DNA from: Osedax frankpressi
Lineage: Eukaryota > Annelida > Polychaeta > Sabellida > Siboglinidae
Assembly (NCBI GenBank): GCA_964035775.1
Contig: OZ038317.1
Location: forward strand, 10,547,021-10,611,020
DNA length: 64,000 nt
Direction: 5' to 3'
The notes beneath the pieces are model-generated. The model was given only the letters and a program-made list of their open reading frames with translations, ran no database searches and was not told the DNA's origin. Position numbers and translations under genes: made by a program. This document shows positions 54,201 to 64,000 of this stretch, one piece after another (within the stretch, counting starts at the first letter, position 1; each line of letters opens with the position of its first letter).

Positions 54201-56496
54201 ATACAAACAGTAGGAGTCCGGAGAATTGATGCATGAGTGTTTGCGAGGCGATCTCTACGGAACGTTGTGGTAGGAGATGTTCGGTCCACTCTTTGAGTTT
54301 GATTTCCACGGCGGTGTTGAACGCACTGAGGGAGTATTGAGTCAAGTGCATAAGTGTACATAAGTACATAAGTGCATGTAACAGATTAGAAATTAAGCGG
54401 ATCTTATTCGTAAAGTCTGAACAATGGCGAGAGGGAATTGAGATTGAGGTGAGGTTGAGGTGGGGTTGAAGTGGGGTCGAAGTGGGGTCGAAGTGGGGTC
54501 GAAGTGGGGTTGAAGTGGGGTTGAAGTGGGGTCGAAGTGGGGTCGAAGTGATGGTTAGTATGAAGAATAGACAATGTATGGTAAGATGATGTGAGGTAGA
54601 GAGATACGTCGAAGGCAGAGTATGACGAGGGAGAGGATATGTGAATAGGCCGTTAGAAAGATTAACAATTCAATGAAACATGTACAACAAAACAAATACA
54701 AATTTCACTTTCAACCGAAAACACTACAAACATTTCTGTAGAATTAAAATCTCTGGGAAAATAGAAAACTTCAATTCTAAATACTTATAATTCATATCAC
54801 CTAACAACAATGGCCCATATGTACTAAAGGCTTACTAACTCCCTAAGCATACGTATATATCTAAAACGTATACCCAAGTCCTACATACACCAATTCCCAA
54901 CATATACCAAAGCCCTGCTCACCCCGCATACACCTAAGTGTTACCGATAACAAAGCCATATCTTTAACCCCGCTAAGAGATAAGCCTCACCAACCCAATA
55001 GTTTTAGCACGAGATGCATTCACATAGATATTGTCGACTACATAATCCGAAAGGTCTTTGAGAAGATTCTCCCTGAACACCTTTTCCCAATGTATAGCCG
55101 AGACTTGAGATAAGTTAATCACTTCATCTAGAATTTCGTGTTGGGCTTTCTCAAACAGTTCCTCCTAAAGCGTGCGTAAATTTGCATTGTTATGATTCTA
55201 CGACAGTTGCATGATTAGGCTGAGAGGTGTGACTGCTGATGAGGGGCGTGGCTGAGGGTCAAAGGCGTGGCTAAGTATGAGGGTATACTATGGAAGTAGT
55301 GACTCGATAAAGTAAAATAAATATTGATACTAACTCTATCAAGTTTTCGAGTTTTTGGGAAATTATTCTTCCATTCGGATTCCATGTTGTATTGCATTGC
55401 TGGAGAAAAGAGTAAAAAGGAGAAAAGAGTAAAAAGGAGAAAAGATAAGAAAAGATTAAATTTCTATGGAAATGGAAATAAGTGTAGTGAGAGATTCATA
55501 TTTCTATAACGGAATTCTTGAATTTTACTTTAAAAGCACAGTACAAAGACAAGAATATCGCTTTCCTTTCTTTACCAACATACATCTACATATTTACAGA
55601 GATATGCTTCTCCCTTATACACATCCCTTCATTCCTACAGAAGTCCCCTGAAATCATTCCCCTTTTGAAACCTTTAAATGCATCGGCTTGTTGTTCTACA
55701 GATTCTTTTACCATTTTCCAAAAACACTCAGAAATAGCCATCGACAGATTTGCAGTATTCATTTGGGAAGGACTTAGAGCTCCATCTCTATGTAAGGTTT
55801 GGTTAGGTAAGTTATTAGAGCTCCATCTCTATGTAAGGTTTGGTTAGGTAAGGACTTAGAGCTCCATCTCTATGTAAAGTTTGGTTAGGTAAGGTATCAG
55901 AGCTCCATCTCTATGTAAGGTTTAGTTAGGTAAGGACTTAGAGCTCCATCTCTCTGTAAGGTTTGGTTAGGTAAGTTATCAGAGCTCCATCTCTATGTAA
56001 GGTTTGGGACATATCTGGAAATGCATTAGGGATATATGTAGAATCATTTGAAGTAAGACAAATTATTATTTCAATATCATGAAATAATAAATAAATGAAA
56101 ATATAAATGATTCTATTTCTGCAATGTTGATAATATATGAAGCAAATGAAGACTTGAAGGTAGGATTATATAAAAGTATGTTAGGTAGTGTATGTGTATA
56201 TGTGTATAAATCATTGTGTTTAAATTCTTTCCTGGATACAGTTTTTGAAACCCGTCAATAGCAATTGCATTTATACCTAATGAGTTCAGTCTTAAAAGTA
56301 GTATTGTACTGTTAAGTAAGTCACCGAATACTATGGACAGGTTAAGTAAAATGAGTTGTATTGGGTTGTTATCGTTATTACGGAGTAGTTTGGTGATTAG
56401 AGTAGCACAGTTAATCGATGGAATGCTGTGTGAAGAAATAATGTGTATGTATTTATTGATTAATAGCATTACACCACCACCTTTTCTTCCATCATA

Positions 56497-56531
<35 letters not shown>

Positions 56532-59500
56532 CATATATGATAGTGTGTGCACTAATGTGTGCCTATTTATTTAAATATCGGTATTTTTAAGTAGTTTATA
56601 AATTAAAAATTTTTTAAATAAATATTGTACAAAATTATAATTTATAAACATAATTCAATAACATGGAAGTAGTCGGATATGTGTGGGGAGGTGAAATGTT
56701 ACAAACAGAATATAAACAACTCTCCCACTAAAGCCTAAGGTGAGGAAATATGCGATAACAACAGTACAGAGAAATTACTAAAATTGAAATACCAACTTGA
56801 ACAGTTGAGAATTATTGAAAAAGTCTTGTTCGTATTTCTTGATATCACTAATCGAATCATTTGTCTTGCCTTCTTATGAAGTGTAGATTTATTGTTAATA
56901 TGTATCACTTATATTATGACATTGTTTACGGATAGGTATTACAAATCAATAACAAACTAAATATTATTAAGAACTATGTATAAATTTAGAATGTAATAGT
57001 TGAAAATAAAAGATCACAGACGTAATTAATTGGACTCAATAATACTTAGATTAAAATGTTTCCCGATAACCGAAATATATTAAAATGTATGTATGTTAAA
57101 CAATGTTTAATATACATACATATAGTATATACCTATAATTGACAACAATTTAAATATATATTTTAAAAATTGAATTTCACATTTTTATGATAAGTACTAC
57201 AAAGTAATAGTCTTTTTATATTAAATTGAACATCATAACATCGCATTGAGGATTCATAGTTGAACTCTAACCTTTTCCAGTAACTACTGCAAAATAACCA
57301 AGAGCTTTCATGGGAAATAACTTGCCTTCAAGAATCTTTTTAATCTGAATATAAAAATCAAGAAACGTAAGCGTAACTATGAACTATTACGTCTCTGGTC
57401 CACTCAACTCACCCTGATAGGATTGTACATCTTACTCTCGGCCAAGTCCACTTTTGTGAGCACGAAGATGGTGCGCTTGCCAGAGGGATCGACGTTGTTC
57501 ACCATTTCTGTGACATTTGACCTTTCAGCGTCGATGGAGCCGTCTGCAGCGGATGACCGGGTTAACGTGGGGTTTAAGGGCGAATGAAGGGGGAGGGAAG
57601 GGGGAGGGAAGGGGGAGGGAAGGAGGAGGGAAGGGGGAGGGAAGGGGGAGGGAAGGGGGAGGGAAGGGGGAGGGAAGGGGGAGGGAAGGGGGAGGGAAGG
57701 GGGAGGGAAGGGGGAGGGAAGGGGGAGGGAAGGAGGAGGGAAGGGGGAGGGAAGGAGGAGGGAAGGGGGAGGGAAGGAGGAGGGAAGGGGAGGGAAGGAG
57801 GAGGGAAGGGGGAGGGAAGGGGAGGGAAGGGGAGGGAAGGGGGAGGGAAGGGGAGGGAAGGGGGAGGGAAGGGGGAGGGAAGGGGGAGGGAAGGGGGAGG
57901 GAAGGGGGAGGGAAGGAGGAGGGAAGGGGGAGGGAAGGAGGAGGGAAGGGGAGGGAAGGAGGAGGGAAGGAGGAGGGAAGGGGAGGGAAGGAGGAGGGAA
58001 GGGGGAGGGAAGGGGGAGGGAAGGGGGAGGGAAGGGGGAGGGAAGGGGGAGGGAAGGGGGAGGGAAGGGGGAGGGAAGGGGAGGGAAGGGGGAGGGAAGG
58101 GGGAGGGAAGGGGGGGGAAGGGGGAGGGAAGGGGGAGGGAAGGGGGAGGGAAGGGGGAGGGAAGGGGTAGGGAAGGGGGAGGGAAGGGGGAGGGAAGGGG
58201 GAGGGAAGGGGGAGGGAAGGGGGAGGGAAGGGGGAGGGAAGGGGGAGGGAAGGGGGAGGGAAGGGGGAGGGAAGGGGGAGGGAAGGGGGAGGGAAGGGGA
58301 GGGAAGGGGGAGGGAAGGGGGAGGGAAGGGGGAGGGGTTTGGTTGTGCGAATAACGACCTTGGATGCATAAGATAATAGCATTAGGATTATTCATATGCT
58401 GTTGGCAGACATCCGCGATCTTATCTTTTGTGTCGGACGCCATGTCTCTAGTTACGGTCTGCGAAGGGACGGCGCGAGAGAGTGGTCATTATGCAGGGTA
58501 GGAGTAGATATGGTTATGATGATGGACAAAATGTGTAGACAGAAATGGGTTTAGGTTAGCCATGGTTAAGATCTTAAAGAAGGTGGAGCTATTAGTGGAT
58601 AATATCTTAAAGAAGGTGGAGCTAGTAGTGGTTAAGACCTTAAAGAAGGTGGAGCTAGTAGTGGTTAAGATCTTAAAGAAGGTGGAGCTAGTAGTGGTTA
58701 AGATCTTAAAGAAGGTGGAGCTAGTAGTGGTTAAGACCTTAAAGAAGGTGGAGCTAGTAGTGGTTAAGATCTTAAAGAAGGTGGAGCTAGTAGTGGTTAA
58801 GATCTTAAAGAAGGTGGAGCTAGTAGTGGTTAAGATCTTAAAGAAGATTGTATAAGCAGATATCAATTTTGTGGGGCTGAATGTAATTAAATGGTGATCA
58901 AGGTGTCGGGTGATGGGTTGTGTTCATTTACAACTAGTGGAATACATCTACTAACACTTATTATACCTGGAAGATCCACCAGAATCATTCTCTGTATTCC
59001 TGGTCCCTTGACTGTCATCGAGATTGTCTGAATTGTTTGAGCGTGGAATGGAAAGCGTATGAAAAATTGGATGAGAAATGCGGGGATAGGGTTGAAGGGG
59101 GTAGAAAACAAATGAGTGAGGGGACAGCAAGTTGGTATGATGTTATAGGTTGGATCTAGTGATGTAATAGAGAGGGATACTTTCATGGTAGGCTGAAAGG
59201 AATCTATAAAGAACAATAAAGAGTATGCCATTGTTACAATATTATTAGAATCCAGGGATTCGGATTATTTGCGTAAATTAATATGAAATTAATTTTAAAT
59301 CATTTTATTTTTAATTTAAATATATTACATTTATTAATTATTACAATCTTTTAAAATATGAAATTAGATCCATGAGCGAAACTAACCTCTGAACTGATGG
59401 TGTCCCCTACTCCAACACTTTGTTTCATCCTCCTCTCAACGCTCTTACGCAGATCTTCCAGCTAATGAAAGGGAGATGAGGCATGATGGGTGCATCATAT

Positions 59501-62500
59501 CCAGGCAATTTCAAAAGGTAGATTACATCAATATCGTTATATAAATTCGTTTATGAATTGTGACTAAACTGTTCTATCGACAGGAGAATTATAATATATA
59601 TGAAGAGAATATTCGCATGTTAATAATTATTAATCATAAAAATGATTAGTCAGACTGCCCTAGATGCCATACAAAACAATGTTCAAATGAAGAATATTGC
59701 CGGATTAGTTTATTCTAGAAATAGCGACTTTAGAAATGATGTTCTGTTGATTTCACCTGAGAACTACCAGTTTTCTATTTTATTTCAGCCGCTTTGATAA
59801 TGGACAAACCTCACTTTCTTTGGTGAGGTCGTACTCCCTGGAGTCATCTTTAAACTGGGCAATGTGGTAGGGACCCTCGCTTAGCGCCACCTTGACCGGT
59901 GACCTCGTCATCATCTCACCTGAACCTCTATCAAAGTCACAACCGTGAATCTCTAGACATTTTAAGTCATCGCAGACTAACAAAACTTTTTTATATTTTT
60001 TGAAATTTTTTAATCTTTTATTTAATTCTAAAAATATTGTTATGATATATAAAATTTAATATAGCAAATTATGAATATAAAATGTATTGACAATTTATTA
60101 ATATATCAAATATATCTTTACTTTAAAAAAAAGTTGTTTATCAGTTAAAATAATTTTATCAATTATCAGTAGTAAATATTATTAAATAATCTTTAAATTT
60201 CAAAATTACAGTATATTATTTAAAAATAACAATATTAATTAATTTAAACAATAATAACTATTTTAATATTAAATATTAAATCTATTTAAATAAAATCCAA
60301 GAAAATGAATGATCAACTAATATTACAGAAATAATTGAAATTCGTCATTTTATATAAGTTTCTATAAATCAAAATTAAGTAACTGTTGTTGGATACTAAA
60401 TATATAATGTAACCAATATTCATATGAAAATAATAATGTCTTGGATAATTTATCAGAGCAAATTTATCAGATCACATATATTCTTCTACTATGTTCAAAT
60501 AATATACTTATTTAAAATTTAGATATTCTTGTTAAAATTAATTTTGAATATAAAAAATTTCAGTAATTTCAAAATTTAAAAACATACATAATTTATAATT
60601 TATAAAATCATATGAAATTTGTAAATAATGACAATATAATTTAATATTATTTTGAGATCAAAATATAAATCTATATAAAAAATGTATGAAATTATAAACT
60701 TAGATTATAATTTGATAAATTTATCAAAATTAAAATTAAATTAAAAATATCTTTGAAATTTTCTAACAACCACATTTCTATTTAAATTTGCTATTATCTA
60801 TCTGTAAAAACATATTTAATAACAAAAATAAAAATAATGAAATAAAAAATGAAATTACCTGGTTTTAAGGGAATATTCCAAAAGAAATAAACATTTTATT
60901 AAATAATTAACATAAATCTAATTTGTAATATAAATATATTAAATTTATTTTATTTATAAGACATGCAAATGTATATTAATTCTATTAACGGACTCAAAAT
61001 GTAATGATGTAATGAGAGGTCACAATTAATAAACTAACCGTGGAAATATTCGTGCCTTGGCAATCATTTCAAGCACGCTAGTCTTACCGGAGCTCTGGTC
61101 ACCTACCACCACGACCTGGTTAAGCAAATGCAAGTAAAACACATAAAGCTATTTTGTTAAGGTAATAATATTCGTGATTAAGGATTCATTTTATAACCGA
61201 CAATTGTTAAACTTTTTACACATAAAAAAAATCAAACAATTAAAATTATAAATAATTATTTTTAAATGATATTAAAGAAACAATTGTACAGTTTATGAAA
61301 TGTAATACATTTGCAATAATACAAAAATATAGTAATATTTGAAAAATTATAATTATAAGGTCAACTTTTTAATTATCACTTTTTAGATGTTATTTAATTA
61401 TTGTTAAGGTTTATTTTGAATTGATATAAAGGATTTAACATAATTGAACCAATATATTAATATAAAAATATATAATAATGTTTAAATGTTCCTAATTTTA
61501 TTTATACATGGGACACCGTACAAATTTAGTCTACTCAGGCTGTTAAAAAAACCCTTGGTAAATTATCTTGTGTATCATAGGTGTGGTCAAAATCTGACAG
61601 TTCGTCCAGAACCTCGGAGTACATGTCAATAAGAGACCTCTGGAAGGATGAATTGTATTAATTATGTGTGGGAGAGAATAAGAACCAGCAAGGGAATGGA
61701 GACAAGTTAACATTATGCTAATATTACTACTAATATTACTACTAATATTACTACTAATATTACTACTAATATTACTACTAATATTACTACTAATATTACT
61801 ACCAATATTACTACTAAAAGTACAGGTCATATTAATACATTAGTGATATATTAAATATTTGTATGTGGCATTCTTTAAAATCGCCATACTTGCGATACAA
61901 ATGATAAAAGCATACATGTGTAAACGTGTGTATAATAAATATGGCACATTCAGCACATAGCTAGAATAAATTAGAAATGTAATATTGATTCATAAAGAAA
62001 GGAAACGAAATTTTAAAATGATTTGATGTTCATCTTCGAAGTCACCGCCAAAATTACTTTTAATCGGCCCCAATAAGGCAAACGTCGCTATGGCAACGCT
62101 AATAGGCGGGCGTGGCATAACGTGAAACTTCGGCGGACTTACCTTGAACCTCCTCATCGACGTCTTATTGGCTTTGCTCAAAATGGACTGACGTCGTAGG
62201 TCCTTGTTCTCTTTCTCCAACCGGTCAATCTCGTTGGTCAGTTTGTTCTGAATCGGAGTCGGAGGTTAGCGATTGCGTTCGACGGACGATTGATATCAAA
62301 ATAAACACTACTTCGTATATAACTTGAAAGCGATTGAATCTTTGGTAAAAATTATTATTAATATAATATATATATCATAATATGTAACATATATAATACA
62401 AAACATTAAATAAATTCCGGAAATTGCCTCAAGTAGTGACAAAGATGTGACAATTTTTAAAAAATAAATATATTGACAAACAATAAGATATTTGTACATT

Positions 62501-63770
62501 ATTTTGATATGAATTAACAACATATGAATTTAGAATATGATATTTTCAAATTGATCTAAAAAGTGACCTAATAATTTAATAAATCCAGAAATAATGCTGG
62601 AAATTATGGTTTTTTCATTGCATAATTTTTTAAATATTTTTGGATTTACAAATGAACAAATTTATAAAAACTATTACATCAAACTTATGTAGTCATCTCA
62701 TTCATTACATCATTCATTACCTGAACTTTGATTAATTCACGCTGTAGGTTTCCTATTGTATCCAGATATTCGTTTGTCTGCTTATCCTGTTTTGAGGAAT
62801 TATAATGACAATAGAAATATCATTAATGTAGTCGTTGTATGTAACTTTTAGTAATTGATTGTGAAATGCTGGTAAAGAGTAAATAGATATTAATAAATTA
62901 TCATATAATTGCCTGGTTATTATTAGTAATTTTTAACATAGAACAAGTATTTTAAAATTTTAAATCAATAATGTATTATTGAAATCAAAAATCAAATACT
63001 TCAATTACTTTTATTTTAAAATAAGTTTCATAATATTTATAGCATTTTATAAATTTAATCTAATGTTATAGTATAATTTTAATATTGTTCTCTAAATATA
63101 TTTCCTTATATTACATTGCATGGTTAATACTCAATGATCAAATTTAATTAAATATCGCCTTATAATAAAATCCAAATCTGAATGCCTAGTGATGTAATCT
63201 AGATAAATATTTCCTTATATTAATATATAATCACGATTAAACATATAATATGTATTGTGATATCAGTGGTCTATGAAATTAGAGTGTATTGAATGTAATG
63301 TATACATGTTGCTTGTAAAGGTACTGGTAATATTGCTAGTAATGATGATGTATACATATCGCTGGCAATATTGCTGGTAATCTTGCTGCATATATATTGT
63401 TGGTAAAATTGTTGTATACATGTTGATGGTAACATTGTTGTGTACATATTGCTGGTAGTATTGCTATATACATCTCGTTTGCAATGTTGCTGGTAATATT
63501 GATGTATATATGTTGTTGGAAATATAGTTGTATATGACTTACTGGTAATATTGCTATTAATATTATTGTATACATGTTGCTGGTAATATTCCCATTAATA
63601 AAGCTATTAATATAACTATATATATATTGCTGGTAATATTGCTAGTAATATTAGTTCTACCTTACAAACCCTAGCTTCCGTGTCGGAGGAAATTAAATTC
63701 TTGATGTTATTAACGCTAGCGGCTAGAATTCCGTTATGAGTATTGTCTGGTCTTTCTTCGGTTCTCAGTT
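48256..63770 (-). CDS. OPA1: OPA1 dynamin-like mitochondrial GTPase (5' end beyond the right edge)
   Basis: Exons, high to low: 63670-63770, 62721-62786, 62143-62247, 61553-61639, 61039-61115, 59810-59927, 59387-59461, 58956-59027, 58359-58458, 57413-57543, 57272-57344, 56797-56869, 55672-55787, 55335-55399, 54995-55164, 54209-54325, 53700-53796, 52654-52750, 52419-52552, 52081-52167, 51703-51819, 49605-49698, 48820-48930, 48256-48323. All join in phase to 782 residues plus TAG. Nearly every exon matches human OPA1: [27 protein letters not shown] (G1), MMTRSPVKV (G2), VDLPG (G3), LTKVDLAE (G4), [54 protein letters not shown] and a final coiled coil. OPA1 sits in the mitochondrial inner membrane and drives its fusion and cristae shape. 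The leader, membrane segment and protease sites (about 180 residues in human) lie to the right. The 5' border of the first exon listed is the least sure. No lesion is seen. Confidence 0.95.
49091..49570. repeat. 10-bp array CTACATTGTA, 48 copies
   Basis: Exactly 480 bp of a 10-bp unit with only TTACATTGTA and CTGCATTGTA variants, in OPA1 intron 48931-49604, 34 bases from the donor of exon 49605-49698. The plus strand is open in all three frames only because the period is 10 and no stop triplet occurs; it is not coding. Confidence 0.98.
50165..51178. repeat. 30-bp AT-rich array, about 34 copies
   Basis: Tandem unit beginning AGTTTATAATAAATATTAGT and continuing TATAATATAT, with one-base and few-base length variants. 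It fills half of OPA1 intron 49699-51702. Confidence 0.97.
54440..54552. repeat. 11-bp array GAAGTGGGGTC
   Basis: About nine copies with C/T variation in OPA1 intron 54326-54994, G-rich on plus. Confidence 0.93.
55777..56009. repeat. 41-bp array containing the OPA1 3' splice site, six copies
   Basis: GAGCTCCATCTCTATGTAAG recurs at 55777, 55818, 55859, 55900, 55941 and 55982, each 41 bases apart. On the transcribed strand every copy holds a pyrimidine stretch, the acceptor TTACATAG and the exon start AGATGGAGCTC (one copy has a C for A in the acceptor). The copy nearest the exon (55672-55787) is the one in phase with the preceding exon. Confidence 0.95.
56113..56469 (-). other. 118-codon open frame inside an OPA1 intron, unassigned
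   Basis: An ATG-started frame with a coherent middle: [47 protein letters not shown]. It has a CACAG acceptor-like site before IPSINCATL. It looks like a helical (armadillo/HEAT-like) fragment but matches no part of OPA1. It may be a nested exon, a gene relic or chance; its length is unusual for DNA this rich in stop triplets. Confidence 0.3.
56498..56525. repeat. (GT)n microsatellite
   Basis: About 13 GT pairs in OPA1 intron 55788-56796. Confidence 0.9.
57585..58337. repeat. GGGAGGGAAGG purine array, about 750 bp
   Basis: About 68 copies of GGGGGAGGGAA with GGAGGAGGGAA and shorter variants, in OPA1 intron 57544-58358. It ends about 20 bases from the donor of exon 58359-58458. The transcribed strand is all C/T. 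All frames on both strands are open as an artefact of composition. Confidence 0.98.
58560..58855. repeat. 33-bp array, nine copies
   Basis: Unit contains TTAAAGAAGGTGGAGCTAGT and AGTGGTTAAGATC. Copies differ by ATC/ACC. The period is a multiple of three and both strands are open, which suggests protein but only reflects the unit. It lies in OPA1 intron 58459-58955. Confidence 0.96.
61717..61816. repeat. 12-bp array ACTACTAATATT, eight copies
   Basis: Almost perfect copies in OPA1 intron 61640-62142. Confidence 0.95.
63310..63657. repeat. Degenerate minisatellite around TGCTGGTAATATTG
   Basis: A dozen or more diverged copies of GCTGGTAATATTGCT plus TGTATACATGTT-like spacers. It ends about 12 bases from the donor of OPA1 exon 63670-63770. 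Confidence 0.85.
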
Positions 63771-64000
63771 CTGATGGGGTAGAGAGGTTAGGGGTTAAGA
63801 GTGGTGAGGGATGCTTAAAGAGGGTTAAAAACCATGTTATATATTATCTATTGTTATTTTGAGCTATATCTGCAGATGTTATTATTTAGTAAATAAGTAC
63901 AAAAAGTAAGAGTAGATATCAGCTGGCATTGAGTATTTAATGGTATTTTTGAGAAAGGAGTCACATGCAAGGTCACATGAGATAATAGGAACAATATAAA
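63771..64000. other. OPA1 intron sequence at the right edge
   Basis: No exon is seen. The exons for the OPA1 leader and transmembrane segment must lie to the right. Confidence 0.6.

Larger units (their letters stand above)
57272..61115 (-). other. OPA1 GTPase domain exons
   Basis: Exons 61039-61115 to 57272-57344 carry the complete dynamin-type G domain: P-loop GDQSSGKTS, switch-I threonine in MMTRSP, DLPGIIS and TKVD. All catalytic motifs are intact. The P-loop exon is separated by 1.1 kb of AT-rich intron from the switch-I exon, and the two large purine/pyrimidine arrays lie between the G3 and G4 exons. Confidence 0.93.

Noticed and set aside
57404-58443. Pro/Ser/Leu-rich minus and Gly/Arg/Glu-rich plus frames up to 321 codons
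   Set aside because: Produced by the purine array; only the ends of the minus frames belong to real OPA1 exons.

Overview
The window is animal nuclear DNA. It is very AT-rich (roughly three quarters A+T by eye), and its protein-coding sequence is cut into dozens of short exons with GT...AG introns. The genes recognised are OPA1, COP9 signalosome subunit 7, an RGS22-like protein and a NO VEIN-type ATPase. Together they point to an invertebrate metazoan. I cannot name the phylum. There is no rRNA, tRNA, CRISPR or bacterial-style operon. I built the gene models by hand from splice sites, reading-frame phase and remembered family sequences.

Layout, left to right. (1) 54-2823, minus: eight exons of the N-terminal part of an RGS22-like gene that runs off the left edge; its first exon was not found. 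(2) 6015-40832, minus: one 34.8-kb gene of 53 coding exons that join in phase from ATG to stop into 2439 codons plus stop. The product is a NO VEIN-like protein with an N-terminal half typical of that family, a GHKL (HSP90-type) ATPase near residues 1000-1260 and a C-terminal DUF3883 domain. Its 5.2-kb intron at 34764-39960 holds two probable TA-flanked MITEs. (3) 44498-47789, plus: a COPS7-like gene of seven exons (683 aa). Its PCI domain lies behind an unusual GC-rich N-terminal extension of about 415 residues. (4) 48256 to beyond 64000, minus: OPA1, 24 coding exons covering the coiled coil, GTPase, stalk and C-terminal coiled coil (782 aa here). The mitochondrial targeting and membrane part lies beyond the right edge.

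The COPS7 and OPA1 stop codons face each other 466 bp apart. NOV-like and COPS7 are divergent across 3.7 kb. There is no evidence that the four genes work together: OPA1 fuses mitochondrial inner membranes, COPS7 belongs to the cullin deneddylase, RGS22-like is a regulator-of-G-protein-signalling relative, and the animal role of NO VEIN-like proteins is unknown to me.

The most striking non-coding feature is the filling of introns with private tandem arrays (at least 14, units from 10 to about 50 bp). Several touch or contain splice sites. In OPA1 the 3' splice site of one exon, with the first bases of that exon, is itself repeated six times in a 41-bp array.
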